Positions 36,562 through 48,312 of a DNA stretch of 64,000 bases are shown in pieces. The DNA is from Leucocoprinus leucothites (lineage: Eukaryota > Basidiomycota > Agaricomycetes > Agaricales > Agaricaceae). The notes beneath the pieces were generated by a model, which saw only the letters and a program-made list of their open reading frames with translations, ran no database searches and was not told the origin of the DNA. The stretch spans positions 868,001 through 932,000 of the forward strand of contig JAACJO010000005.1 in the NCBI GenBank assembly GCA_013368445.1, in the 5' to 3' direction. The stretch's first letter is position 1; the number at the start of each line of letters is the position of its first letter. The position numbers were made by a program, and so were the translations under genes.

Positions 36562-37162
36562 TTCCCTTATTGTAAGAGACACAGCCTCACTGGTGCAATC
36601 TCAGGTCATGCAATTCCAGCTTTCCTGACCAGAGCGGCCGAAGAGTATAGTCATGAAAAACAGTGCTAGAGAGATGTACCTACCGCAACGCACACTTTGA
36701 ACTATGTTTAAGTAGATACTAGCCATCCAAAGTAAGAGTTGAAAGCCAGTAAGGTTGATCAGGCAGAAATTGCAAGCAAAGTGCTCAAGAGCCTTATACA
36801 GGTCAGGATATGGGGATTCATGATTCAAGCTCCTGCTGCTTTTCTGTTCATTCACAAGAAGTCGGTGCTGTATCTCGGGTTGACTGGTATCTTCTGTCAG
36901 TGATCAAGTCCGCGGCAGATGCTTCAGGACAATGTAAGACAAACTGAACAAGAGGGGAAAGCAAAATCTACCAAGAAAAATATACGAAGTCCTCGAAGAG
37001 GAACATACTATAGGAGAACGAAACCCGGAATCGGTCGCCTTAACTGGCATTTGACTGTAGCGCTTATGAGATGATGGCCTTCAGGGACATCAGCGTGTCT
37101 GCCAAAGCTCGAAATGAGAGCAAAACCTTTCGAATGGTACATTCGGCGAAAAACTGACTCTC
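36562..37162. other. Intergenic spacer between tRNA-Ser genes
   Basis: About 600 bp lie between two reverse-strand tRNA genes. The ORFs present look random. I see no transposon ends or repeats apart from the tRNAs themselves. Confidence 0.5.
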
Positions 37163-37256
37163 GACGCCAGCAGGATTTGAACCTGCGCCCTCAAAGAGGA
37201 ACAGATAATCGGACTCAAGTTCGAATCTGTCGCCGTAACCACTTGGCTATAGCGCC
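37163..37256 (-). tRNA. tRNA-Ser (CGA), with 13-nt intron
   Basis: The body matches the neighbouring tRNA-Ser(AGA) except for the anticodon region and one T-loop base (TTCAAAT for TTCGAAT). The anticodon loop reads TTCGAA followed by a 13-nt intron (37219-37207) after position 37. The long variable arm is conserved. Confidence 0.93.
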
Positions 37257-37433
37257 TTCTTTGAAAGAACTCAACCGTTATTTCTACAACCACGACAGTA
37301 ATCACACTTGTAAGAACAAATCTTTTTTGCGAGCAAATCGAACCAGGGACCATCTTCACATAACTATTCTACTAGCATTTGCCGTGGAACATTACACACC
37401 AGCGAGTCGGTGAGTCTGCCATGCTTCATTGTA

Positions 37434-37514
37434 GGCGCTATAGCCAAGTGGTTACGGCGACAGATTAGAAATCTGTTCCTCTTTGAGGGCGCAGGTTCGA
37501 ATCCTGCTGGCGTC
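37434..37514 (+). tRNA. tRNA-Ser (AGA)
   Basis: This is an identical, oppositely oriented copy of the tRNA at 36481-36561, with anticodon AGA, type II variable arm and no intron. It lies 177 bp from the tRNA-Ser(CGA), so the two form an inverted pair. Confidence 0.95.
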
Positions 37515-37515
37515 G

Positions 37516-37971
37516 AATGTATATTTTATTCTTCAGGAAAGAAATCCGGAGTCCATCCCAGCTCTCTCTTTTCCCCATCCAAGAGTTTCTCAATTCTCCC
37601 AGTACAAATCATAGCTAGACTGGTTGTGAAATCTCGTGCTATCAGACCTCATGGCAGATCAACTCCTAAACCCAACGGATGGGCCCTATATACACATACC
37701 AGAATCTTCATACTAGTATATTAGCATAAATCTTCAGCACGAGCGTAGCCAGTAGATTACCTCTTTACTTGTCACTCTTAGAACTAGTTTGCTTAGTACG
37801 GTATACAAACATAGAATTCTCGATCTCTGACTACATCCTGCGTTGAGTGAATCAAAATCCAGTACTAGTCGCAGATGAAGCATCCGAGTTGCATTGAACT
37901 CCACCTTCGAGCCTGATATTGGGATCCTTTCATGGGTATTGACTGGTTTACTTCACCCTTGCTTAAAGCAA
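37516..37971. other. Intergenic spacer between tRNA-Ser and tRNA-Phe
   Basis: About 450 bp of AT-rich sequence contain no supported gene. Confidence 0.5.
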
Positions 37972-38054
37972 GGGGGCATAGCTCAGTTGGGAGAGCAGTA
38001 GACTGAAGCGTTCACCGTATTCTAAAGGTCCCGCGTTCGATCCGCGGTGCCCCC
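37972..38054 (+). tRNA. tRNA-Phe (GAA), with 11-nt intron
   Basis: The mature sequence equals that at 5784-5866. The intron (about 38009-38019) has the same length and position but a different sequence (CGTTCACCGTA against CGCCCGTCGCA). Confidence 0.95.
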
Positions 38055-38178
38055 ATTTTTTCGATTAGCCGGACAGTCATGTTCATCCAGCCTGACACAG
38101 GAATCCTTCTGGCCGGAAGCTAATCGTTTTACTGCACAACGCGCAACACTCAACTACGATGAGGTATTCACAGTTCAT

Positions 38179-39505
38179 TCAATACTCGCCAAAGCGTACA
38201 TGTCCAGTCTGTTCAGCATGAGCACGAGCTTCCTTCTCTCCTTTCAGACCTTTCCCACATTGCTAACAATACATGAGATGTAAGTCAATGAAACGGTGGT
38301 GCGAAAACTCACCTCGCATTTGAGGTCAAAAGTATTTGTGTTGGTATATGCTTTTTTTGCCCGCAAGATACCTGCCAGTTTCTTCAAAGCCAAGATGGTC
38401 GGATCAGCATGTGCTTCACTTCCCTGAGGCACTTCGTTAGTACAATGATCGCCATACACGAAACTTCGAACGCCTACAATCAGAAACAACGTCTGATGCC
38501 ATTCAGGCGGGGCATCCGCCATCGGTGCTAACGATGCTGCGTCGTAGTGTATCCCAGAGTAAACTAATGCACAGCGCATCCCTGAACTTGCACTTTTCGG
38601 GGGTGAAAAGTAATCAATACGGCCTGTCTCAACATCGATGCTGGCAATTTCGACGTTGTAATGTTTGGCCAGTATGCCGAGTTCTATGGCTCCTCCCCAT
38701 GTTGTCGGTTTTAGGATCGTCTGGATGTATTGTTCGGGAGACATCCTTTTTGAATGATAAATACGATTCCCCCGAGCAGAAGAGTCGATTCTCTCACCCT
38801 AAGATAGCATCGTTGTATGTCTCTGGATCGGCGCGAATGCCTTCGGCGACGACTAGATATCGACCAATATTAGGCGATCATTCATGTTTGTTTCAATGAA
38901 GCCGGGTCTCACTCTTCCTCATCTTCTGGGCATTGGCAATACTTTGCTCGAAGACGAGAGCTGCTGCGGAGAATAAACACGAGTTGTCATCAGGGACTAC
39001 CTGCAGAGCAGACGCCAGTAAATGACAAGGCAGCTCATTGATTGAACGTGAAAGCGTACCCTATGAACCAATACACTCCCATCTCCTGTGTCCACAAAAT
39101 CAGGTCCACTTGGCTTGCTAGACGGTGGAAGGGGCGAATTATCCGTAAGGGGTCTTGCCTCTATCAGGTTGGAAGACGGATGTGGTGCATTTCCAGACTG
39201 ATTGGATCCCGGAGCCTCGCTGACGATGATTTGATCTCCAGCTACGATCCCGAGACTTGAGAACGGGAGTTCGGGTATCAATGTTAATGGTCTTGGCGGG
39301 TACCCAGTCTTCACTATACAGCGGATCGATGAACGAAAGGATACGAGAAATTTTATTAGACCGGCATACCAGCTTGACGGGAGGGCAAGATCTCGGAGGC
39401 CGAGTAGATCTGTTGCTGGAAGTCCTGAACTGTGAAAGCGTCGTCATTAAGCGGAAGCTGCAGAGTTGAGACGCCCTTTGGGTGCCTCAGGCGTACGGGA
39501 GCCAT
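38179..39505 (-). CDS. OTU1: Ubiquitin thioesterase OTU1
   Basis: OTU1/YOD1 removes ubiquitin from Cdc48-bound substrates in ER-associated degradation. Exons: 39505-39370, 39313-39060, 39000-38913, 38852-38798, 38745-38478, 38423-38313 and 38262-38179 (331 residues). An N-terminal UBX-like fold (VRLRHPKGVSTLQLPL) precedes the OTU domain: PDDNSCLFSAAA holds the catalytic Asp and Cys, TWGGAIELGILAKHY is typical, and YSGIHYDA holds the His. The C-terminus is a C2H2 finger, CEQCGKGLKGEKEARAHAEQ then TGH, ending RFGEY. Intron 5 (38477-38424) is 54 nt and open in frame. Confidence 0.94.
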
Positions 39506-40316
39506 TAGTTGCTCCAAAGGATGGGTGGCTAGTTAATCAACTACTCTTGCGAGGCCTTCGTCATTTGTTTGTGGCAGTATGTCGGCAACCCTGGATTCTC
39601 CTCTTTCAGGTAACTACCCATAAATAGCCTCTGTTCCGTCTCATCCACAACAATTCGGCGGTCAGCTGTCATCATGCAAGGGCATTTTTTCTGCGGAGTA
39701 TTGTTGTCGACGGCGATCGCTCGTATCTTAAGTCACGATTAGTACGTCTAATTTTGGTATATGGTTGGGACCTGGTTAATTTAAACAGCTCGATATCACC
39801 GTGTCCCAAAAAGCACAGCCTGGCCCTGTATTCAGGTCAAATAGGGCGTTCTGCCCACTCCTGTTTCGACACCTTGACTCATACTTGAAACGATGCTCAG
39901 TCGACTTTGAGGGGTCCTTTTCCGAACAAGCTGGAAATAGGAATGACAGATAGCTCGGATTTTACTGCTTCAACCTTGTGGCCCAATGTATGGTGTCTTT
40001 CCACTTTTTCGTTGCCTGTTCTGACCAATTGCTGCTGCACTAGCAAAGCGAGAAGCCCCTCACAGAGCGGATGAGCGATGCCACCAGCCCCTACAAGAAC
40101 AAGGACGAATCAGGCCTCATTCGTTTACTCGCTGGCATTGGCCATGCAAGGACTCTTGCTCAATAAAGCCGAGGATAGGGTAAACATGGACAGTAACAAG
40201 TCAAATTCCTATTTTCATAGTAGTCCTTGTGAACGAGCTTCTATAGTCTACCTCAAGGAATGCAAGCCTGGTTACTCAAGGCCGCGAGCTATCAACGCAG
40301 TGGATAGCATAGTTGT
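39506..40316. other. Intergenic region between OTU1 start and CHMP7 stop
   Basis: About 810 bp hold the OTU1 promoter and CHMP7 trailer. The only ORFs are short, on the plus strand, and unlike any family I know. I call no gene. Confidence 0.5.
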
Positions 40317-41923
40317 TTAGCGAGTCGGAAGTGGTACTCGCTCTGACTCATCTGAGTGGATACGGCGGGGTGGGATGAGGGGTACTTGAGGTAATTCCGG
40401 AGTCAGAGTAGTTTCTGCGTTTGCCTCGATGTCCTGAACCAATGCCTTCCATTCGTCCTCAATTTCGTCTTCGTCGAAGTTTGTGCCAAGAGCAACATCT
40501 CCTCCAATTCTAATCGCATCGTCAACCTCTTGTGCAGCGTGGTTTGCCTCAGCCAATGCATCCATCGTCTTCTCAATGTTGGTACGCTGAAGGGACGGGT
40601 GAGAAAGAATAGAGCGTAGTGTTGATGCGGACGCTTCATAGCTCTTCATGATCTGAGGTATTACGAGTGTTAGCATTTGTACAATATCAAAATCAGAATA
40701 ACACCTCACCTGTACATCGCCGGTCGCGGTTTCAATAGTAATCATTGTGCTTTCTAGCGTAGCCAAGGAAGCAAGTCGTTTCTGTAGGACTTCCCCGAGT
40801 TGCTTCCGAGACCTAAGATAACTAAGCGCCAACGACTTTTGTTTTTGCTTAAGGGCGGAGGTGGCTTTCTTGGTATTCCTGAAGAGTATGATTAGGATGT
40901 CTGATATGGTTATAAGTCTGAAAGGAAACCTACCCATCGATTTTCGTTTGAATTGCCTCCACGACATTCCGCAAACTGGAAATGGCAGATTTAAGCTCAA
41001 GAATGCCATGATCGACAGTAGTAATCATCCTTTCGTCTGAAGGACCGTTTCTATCGACGAACTTCACAAGCTTGGGGTATTTGAAAGATAAGCTGAGGTA
41101 GCAATCGCTGAGGTGTGAGCACTCACACCATTGTCAACAACGAGGGTTTTGCGCTCTCGCTCAAGGAACTTGATAATGATCTTGGTGTCCGTTCCACTGA
41201 GTAGGGTCTGTTTCACCGGATCAAATATGGATGCGAATGACTTTCTGAAGTCTTCTAGAGTATACAGCGCATCGGCCGGACCTGTCATCTTTGCTTCTTG
41301 TAAAGCCATGACCGTGTCCGCGGCCTTTTCTAGCAGTTCCATCAAGACATACTCGCCGTACCAATCATCCCGCTGGGAGCTGCTTGAAACATTCTCGTCG
41401 CCTATAACGCCAATCTGCCCCAGTGCCCACCACAGAGGCCTTCCCACTACAAAAGATGCAATGCGATATGGTAGCCAACCGGAGTCATATATTGAGATTC
41501 GGGCAGACATGAACTCAGGCAATGACATGAGAGCCTTTGTAGAACAAAGTTCATTCTTGCTAGGACGAGTGTATGTCAGAGCTCAGAGAAAAGTCTGTGT
41601 GACGAAGCACTTACGACAACTGCTCCAATGGCAAGGGGTTTCCCTATCCTCTCTAGCTTCAGGCGCTCCAGAAGACTGCGGTCTGCCTGTAGCACAAGCC
41701 GACTAACTTCCTTGGCTTCTCCCTCTTGTTGATTGCCAGAGTTAACTAGAGCCACGAGAGCCCTCCGCCACCAATCTATGTTCGCATGAAAGCTGGTAGG
41801 ATTGGATTCCCTTTGGCGGGAGAAGTCGGAGTACAAAGCCTGAAGCCTGGGTTTAGAAGCATTTTGAAGAATGTCTCTAGTCACAAAGGAATCCGAGGCA
41901 TTCAGTAGGCCAGGAGTTGACAT
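40317..41923 (-). CDS. ESCRT-III protein CHMP7 (Snf7 family)
   Basis: CHMP7 recruits ESCRT-III to endosomes and to the nuclear envelope for sealing. Exons: 41923-41615, 41555-41127, 41070-40934, 40878-40710 and 40652-40317 (459 residues). The N-terminal half (ALYSDFSRQRESNPTSFHAN, WWR, RPLWWALGQIG) resembles the winged-helix/membrane region of CHMP7. The C-terminal half is a Snf7 helix bundle with KATSALKQKQKSLALSYL and an alternating charge pattern. It ends with an acidic MIM-like helix (ALVQDIEANAETTLTPELPQVPL). Confidence 0.9.
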
Positions 41924-42293
41924 TCCTCGAGGTGTTGAGCCAAGTACGCTAGAGCTGTGTGCTCTGTATATCCGGCGACTGCGTCACATCACATGATCCA
42001 GGGCATGCATTTTGAATGACACAGATGCATTAACGATCCCACCATTCTTCTGCATCAAGAAGCACTCACTTGGCACTTTTAGCTCCCTTTGCCCTCAGCG
42101 ATCCACTGCACTCGAAAACTGCGTCTCGTCCGTTTCAAAGCAGAGGAAACAACCCACCATGAGGTCTACACGATTCCTTGTCATTGGTGGAAGTACCTCA
42201 AAGATTCCCTCGAGCGTCTGCCCGTTTGCGTTATCACTATTATTGATGACCTAATCGACCTTTGCTACATGCATCTTAGCTATGTTACAACCA
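41924..42293. other. Intergenic spacer, CHMP7 promoter
   Basis: This 370-bp interval separates CHMP7 from the first cluster gene. The short plus-strand ORFs appear random. Confidence 0.45.
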
Positions 42294-44018
42294 CTACGAA
42301 TATTTAGGTAAATTTTCTGCGAACCGGCTGCTGACATGATCAAGTCCCATTGTGATAGGTTCAACGCTCGCCGACCTGGAATCAGTATCCCTTTGTGGTT
42401 CTTCTCTGACTGGGGAAGGCGGTCGGCTGCTTAAAAGGGTGCTGCCTCGGGATGCACCTCGCCTATTGCCAAAGGGGTTTACACGTGCAGAAGTTCCGGA
42501 GCTTTGAGCGCTGACTCGTCTATCGGGACCATAACCCTCAGAGCTAGAATGACCCCCAACTGTCGCAAACAGCTCGGACGATTCTACTGCTGGAGAGTGG
42601 ACATGTTCACTGTCGGGAGATGCATGCTGTATTGGGTTACTTAGCCCCCAAGAACCCCCATAGATCTGATTAACTCTGCTTACGAATAAATAGTTAGGCA
42701 AGTCTATCTTTGACTGGCCATGGTCGAGAGCGGAACTACCATTGTGACCTGGATATCTGCTGGTAATATCTAATTCGAGAGGGCTGAACTTCCATGAAGG
42801 TTGATGTTTTTTGTCGATTGGTTCCCGGGGAATTTCAACTTCCACCAGGGGCTTGTAAAACGTCGAGCTCGCGGCGGATGACATTTCTTCCCGCCTACGA
42901 CTCCGCCGCAATAAGCACCAGACTGCAAGAGAAGCCATCACTACCGCAGCGGTCGACCCTACTACAGCTCCAACAATCATCAGGCTTCTGTGAATACCGA
43001 ATTGATTGTCTGCTGCGGTTTCGTTACTTAGGTTCGAGGACTTGAGCGGTGGTGTCAAAGTAGTGAAGGATGGGCCACTGGAAGTTGATGCCTCGGTGAC
43101 GATGCTTTGTACCCCCGTGTCGATAGCACTAGTTCCTTCAGAGGTTGAATAACTCGGGGACCGACTTGACGACGTCTCGCTTCCTAAAGGAATTGATTGG
43201 CCATTTCTCCATAGCATCGGTATGAAGTGAGAGATACCGGTGATTGCAGTTTTAATGGCTGCACCCATGTCAAAACTGGGGGCGCTGGCCATCTACAGGT
43301 AGAGAATCCATGAGCTGTCCTCACTAATACTCGGTGGGGTATGCACCGACCGTTATTTTGTTATATGCCCAAAGTGGGACGTTTATGTCACTTGGTATAT
43401 CCTTCGGAAATCTGCCGGAGATTCAGGACTCGAGATAGCTTCAAGAGTATCAAAGTCACCCTTCAAGGTATGCCATGGCGCAGTGTTCTGTCCACGACGT
43501 CCAACTGTAATCAAGGATTAATATGACGTCCATCAACAATGAGGATCTTCAGTGAAATCGGGCCTACTCGACACAAAAACGACCTTGGCACGCCGCGCAA
43601 GTGCACAGCAGGGAATAGACGATCGAGTTGCAAGCACAAACGTCGTGAGTGTTGGCAGGGTCGGGTCCGGGATATATTTCATTCACAGCAAGCTTTGGTA
43701 CCGTGACTGGTGTAGAAAAAAGTGAGCAATCGCGGCTGCATAATACACATGGCTCAAATTAGTCTGAGTACCGTTTGTGCCATTGCGACAATCAGCCTGT
43801 AGGAGAGCAGCGACGAGGCATGGATCCTGCCCTTTGCTGTTCTTCGCCTGCCAGTATAATCAACATCTCGGATTCAATTGTCCGTGAGAGAGACCGATGT
43901 AAAGGGGCATACCTACCCAGTCAAATGACGACGAGCATGTCACTTCAGATTTCTGGGCGAGTAGGCGCCGAGTCAAAAACAAAAACACAGTCGCAGTAGA
44001 GGACCAATTCATCCTTCA
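42294..44018 (-). CDS. Cys-rich single-pass membrane protein, cluster copy A
   Basis: This is a putative cell-surface protein of unknown function. Exons: 44018-43917, 43847-43772, 43706-43568, 43504-43460, 43411-43351 and 43292-42294 (473 residues). A hydrophobic N-terminus (VLFLTRRLLAQ) suggests a signal peptide. The ectodomain shows GQDPCLVAALL, then VCACNSIVYSLLCTCAACQ, WTSWTEHC and VPLWAYNKI, a pattern shared with copies B and C. After a Ser/Thr-rich stalk, a membrane segment (about residues 245-270, IVGAVVGSTAAVVMASLAVW) leads into a basic stop (RRSRRRE) and a 200-residue cytoplasmic tail. The tail lacks the GAPE end of B and C. The start codon is the weakest part of the model. Confidence 0.75.
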
Positions 44019-44550
44019 TAGGTAAAGGCAGGGCAGGTGTAGAAGGAACGAGCTGTCAGATAGGTGATGACCTGCAAAAGACCCAGTCCCAACTTCGGAT
44101 AATAACCAAGGCTGTGTTTCTTTGGCTCAATGCTCACACAAAGACTTCTTCTCCCACCTGGTGCGCTCATCTCTAACAGGTGGCATGAACAGTTCCGTCT
44201 CTCACACGCGGATATCAAACGAAGTCACATGGCTCTCATGCAAGAAAGGAAGCCCAAGCCAACGATGTTCTCCCGCTTTAGCCACGAGCAGACACCAATA
44301 TCCTCTTATACCGGAGCCCAACAGACTCCTTCCACAGGTGGAAAATACTGTATGCATCAACTGTCCGCTGATTACCTCAGTTCTTTGGCTGTCAGCTCTC
44401 GCAGGAGTCGCCAACTTGCACAACGTGCCATTATGCAGAAAGTATTTCATTGGATCGTTAGTGAGGGTCGATAAACAGAATTCTGAGAAAGCGACATTAA
44501 AAGTCAAAGAGTCCCGCGAATTTGCAGAAAGTTGGGGGTGTTTTAAACCG
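44019..44550. other. Spacer between cluster copies A and B
   Basis: About 530 bp contain the A promoter. Overlapping ORFs of up to 161 codons occur on both strands but none resembles a known protein or the cluster genes. Confidence 0.4.
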
Positions 44551-45954
44551 TTATACTTCCGGTGCCCCTGTATAACCCGATGGGCCGGTAGGCCGAGGGG
44601 GGTTTGATCCTTGGACAGTCATGATAGTCCTGGGACTCATTGCACTCTGTGGAGTGATGATATCGTCCATGGAGTTGCGAATTGGCCCCGTGGTATAATG
44701 TGTGGACGCTCCAGCTGAATCTGGTCGAGGGTTGATATCTGAAGTGTTCTATCATTGGGGCTGGCTGAGAAATCGCGATAAAACGGATAGCATAAGGTTC
44801 CACTCACATATATATATGGCGTGGTGATTGACGCCGGATCCGATAGTGATCTTGAATGGGCGTGGCCCGGAGGGAATGCCAACTGGTTTGCTTTCTCGTT
44901 GAAAGGGTTTTGAGCTACACCTAAACCTTGCATTTGCATGGAGTTTCGTCGTCGCCTCGCCCGAAGCATCCTCCAGAAGATGAACAAGAGGATACCGACG
45001 ACAACTACAAGAACACCAATCGTAATTCCGGCAATGGCGCCTGAACTGAGGCCACCAGAACCAGGATCAGATGCTTCGTTTGAGGCCGGCGCAGAAGGAC
45101 TCGAAAATGGTGTTGTTTGTGACTGTGTGAGACTGGCAGTTTCTGAACTGGATGTGCTCGAGCTTGTGATGGGCGGTAAGTCGTTTCTTGCTGCCTCTGT
45201 TCATGGATTAAGTTTGATAATTGATTACTGCGTGGCTTGACAAGCAGGAAAAACTAACCTCGGGCAGCGGCGGCCGGGTTGAAGGTGTTGTTGGTCTAAG
45301 GGTTCTGTGAGTTTCTGGAGTATACCGGGATTATCCAGCTTACTTGAGAGATGTTGAGCTCGGCCCATGAAAGAACCTCTACAGCATCAGGAAATGCTCT
45401 TGGAAATCTATCAAAGGCAACGAACAAACTTTAGACATAGTTCTCGAGGCTATAAGCTACAGTGTCAAGGACTCACTGGCCAACCGGGACAATGGCTTCC
45501 TGAGGACAATTGTTCGCCCACTGGGTGAAGCTGATGAACTGGCTTCGGTTCTGACATCCACCACAAGCCTGTACCAAGGAGTAGGTAACAGTATTACACT
45601 GACAAGCGTCGGCATCGCTAGAAATTGGACCAATATAGTGAGTATCTGGTGGTATTCCATTCACTTGGTGGGCTGTAAAAGTGTCGACTGGTCAGAAGAA
45701 AGTCATGTTGGTTAGCTCTGCGACTCTCACGTCTGCCAGAGCAAGCTGACTCCAGATATGCAGCGACCAGACAAGGAGTTTGATTGCGGTGATTAATTGA
45801 CTGTATCATCCTCTGGCATCAGATTACCGTATAACGGACAAGCGGAACCACTTACCCACTGATATTCAGGTATACATTCTATAATGTTTGTAGACTGAGC
45901 GTATACTCGGGCAACAATAACCAGCGGCACCAAGAAGAGTGTGCCGATCGCCAT
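44551..45954 (-). CDS. Cys-rich single-pass membrane protein, cluster copy B
   Basis: Exons: 45954-45856, 45800-45731, 45672-45477, 45407-45344, 45295-45259, 45196-44808 and 44748-44551 (350 residues). A clear signal peptide (MAIGTLFLVPLVIVARVYAQ) is followed by CIPEYQW, NQTPCLVAAYLESAC, a YIGP block, ACQCNTVTYSLVQACGGCQ, FTQWANNC and the FPRAFP stretch. A Ser/Thr-rich stalk leads to the membrane segment IAGITIGVLVVVVGILLFIF (about 209-229) and basic RARRRR. The cytoplasmic tail ends TGPSGYTGAPEV. The last intron was chosen because only that frame gives this conserved-looking end. Confidence 0.82.
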
Positions 45955-46352
45955 AATTCAGGGAGTGGTTGTGATGCCGTACCAGCGAAGGGAAGACTGG
46001 GGACAACTCTGTCAAAACAATCTGGGCTATATGACCATGGGATGAATTGGCCAACTGATGCACAAAAATACTACTTGTGTGAGGCTAAGCCACGAAAGGC
46101 TTCGTTTCGGCGCACATCAATCATGGGGCTGATGAGAAGGCAAGGGGTGTCTAAATAAGTTTTTGAACTCCGCACACCCTGATCCCCGTCAAAAGTCACA
46201 TTAAGCTGTGCTGCATGAGGCGGCAGACTCGAGAATTGTTCATTCCACTTCAATCAAGACCAATGTAGATTAAACAACAGCATAATCACGGTAAACGAAA
46301 GTCTTAAACAGGTATATCAAGGCTAACGATAACTGAAGTCCACTGCAATGCT
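45955..46352. other. Spacer between cluster copies B and C
   Basis: About 400 bp contain the B promoter and C trailer; no other feature is evident. Confidence 0.45.
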
Positions 46353-47759
46353 TTAAAGCTCGGGAGCGCCTGTGTAATGACCAGCAGGGCCTGGTGCGGG
46401 CGGCATGTGAGGCTGTGCGACCTGTGGCGAAGAACCCTGGAAAGGATTGTACTGAGCAGATGCCGGTGGAGGCGTGTAAGTAGTAGAATAAGGAGAGGTA
46501 GGAACCGGAGCCGGGGTGGTAGGGAATGTGCTGGGATCAGATGGGTCCTAAAACGAAATGAGGCGCAATAAGGAAAAAGAGTAAATTCTGGACGTACGTA
46601 GAGTCTTTGGGGTTGCGTTTGAGAAGGAGCGTACGCGGTGCTGGCATCCGGAGTATAACTCATGTTTGGAGCCGAATCTGGGTTATACGGAGCAGGTGTA
46701 TAAGGTGTCGTGCTGAAAGCCGATGACGCTGGCTGAGTGGCCTCGCGACGGCGGCGGAGGAAGAAGAAAGCCAGGCCAGCGACTAAAGCCAAACCAACAA
46801 CACCACCAATGACACCTCCGGCAATCGCACCAGCGTTCGAAGAGCTCGAATTTGAACTATTTGGATTTGAAACGGGAGTGAAGGTAGGAAGCCCAGTGTT
46901 TCCAGCCGTATAGCTGAAGCTGCTACCTCCTGTGGGGAAGCTGAAGCCGCTCGTGGAGGAAGGGAAGGCAGAGGAATCCGGTCGACCTGAAGCAACGGTG
47001 GTCATCAAAAGGAAGAAGGTAACCATGGACAAATTCTTACTTTCAAGGCTCTGAGCCACTGCCAAACTGAAATTGTTGGAAGCCTGTAGAGTTCTAAGAA
47101 GAAATACCATGACTTCTTTACACTACAACTCACCGCAATATCTGCATATGCCCAAGCGGGGACTGTGATTCCAGAAGGGAAAGGCTGAGGAAACCTAGAC
47201 AAGAATTTAGTACGCGGTTGCGCCGAACACAGGGTACAAGTCACTTTGCGTCGTAAACTGTCGTGCAATTCGCGCTGTACTGGGCCCAACTATCGATTTA
47301 TATTTCATGAAAAAGTGAACGACCACAGCCGAGGACCGGAAAACACGCACCCAATCCAGGAGTTGCCTTGACATGCTGCACAAGCACTCAACATGGAATA
47401 ATAAACCGTACTGCAGCGACACGAATTTGCAACAATTTTACTCGGTCCGAGGTACACAAAGCCTGGATCAAGGCTGTCGAGAGTGAAAACTGATAGAGAT
47501 AGTTCATAAGGGACCAATGAATCAAGTGCGAACCTCTTACCTCCCCCATTGCAAACTCCAGCAAGGTTCGCCGCAACTTCACATGGACTTTGGCTCAAAG
47601 AGTTGTAGGTCTAGTAAATACATTTATAGGCGCTGGAAGCCTCTACAAGAACTGTACACGCACCCAGGTCAATGAACTGACTGTGCAGAAAGCGTTACTA
47701 ATGGCCTGTGAGAGGACGCCAGGGAGGAAGGCGATCGCCAAATATGCAAGGACAGCCAT
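46353..47759 (-). CDS. Cys-rich single-pass membrane protein, cluster copy C
   Basis: Exons: 47759-47664, 47610-47541, 47489-47351, 47289-47245, 47194-47134, 47083-47041, 46986-46598 and 46547-46353 (345 residues). The signal peptide (MAVLAYLAIAFLPGVLSQA) is followed by SQSPCEVAANLAGVC, VYLGP, SCRCSTVYYSMLSACAACQ, WIGWAQYSANC and PFPSGITVPAWAYADI. A Ser/Gly-rich stalk precedes the Gly-zipper membrane segment GAIAGGVIGGVVGLALVAGL (about 204-228), a basic RRRRE stop and a Pro/Tyr/Gln-rich cytoplasmic tail ending GHYTGAPEL. Exon phases match those of copies A and B through the Cys domain, indicating tandem duplication. Confidence 0.84.
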
Positions 47760-48312
47760 GGCGATGGTGGGGGACAGAGGGGACCGTAGGAAAAGGGTTG
47801 GGGGCACGCGTTATGAGGCGAAGCTAAGGTGTTGTCCCTGAGATTACCTGATTCGCTGAACAGGTTTAATCTGGCAATTTGTCGCCCGTCAAGAATTCGG
47901 CGCCATTGATACTGATCTTCGCTTCCCCGAGATTTCCCAGCTCTGAGGAGAGATATCTTGTGTGAAAAGTTTTTTTGGCCTTGCTGACTTCGCCCACACA
48001 TACGATTGTGGAATTCCAGGTTGTGTGCAAGAGAGTAGCTTGGTGGGCTCCGGGGTCCGGACGGACTGCACAAAGGGTGCCTTGTCAAAATGCCAAGACG
48101 TGGTTATTGTGCGGCCGTAAATAACGGGAGTGACAAATAGGTTGCACAGCATTCGGACAGATTGGCAGCGTGTTCACTATCAGAACAAATATTCTGTGCA
48201 GACAGATCGCACGCTTTCAGCGGGCAAATGGTAGTTGTCAAGTGGCTCAACTACTTAGGTATCCAGACCATAGTTACTTACAAGGATTATACTCGACATC
48301 ACTCTAGTAAAC
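47760..48312. other. Spacer between cluster copy C and the aldo-keto reductase
   Basis: About 550 bp hold the C promoter and reductase trailer. Minus-strand ORFs here run into the C gene in the wrong frame and are not supported. Confidence 0.45.

Noticed and set aside
37163..37514. Inverted repeat resembling transposon ends
   Set aside because: Each arm is a full tRNA-Ser gene with functional stems; no transposase or target duplication is present.
44122..44607. 161-codon plus-strand ORF between cluster copies A and B
   Set aside because: It overlaps the 3' exon of copy B and shows no domain or codon-like pattern.
47669..48088. 139-codon minus-strand ORF upstream of copy C
   Set aside because: It runs through the copy C signal-peptide exon in another frame; the signal peptide and Cys domain fit the family.
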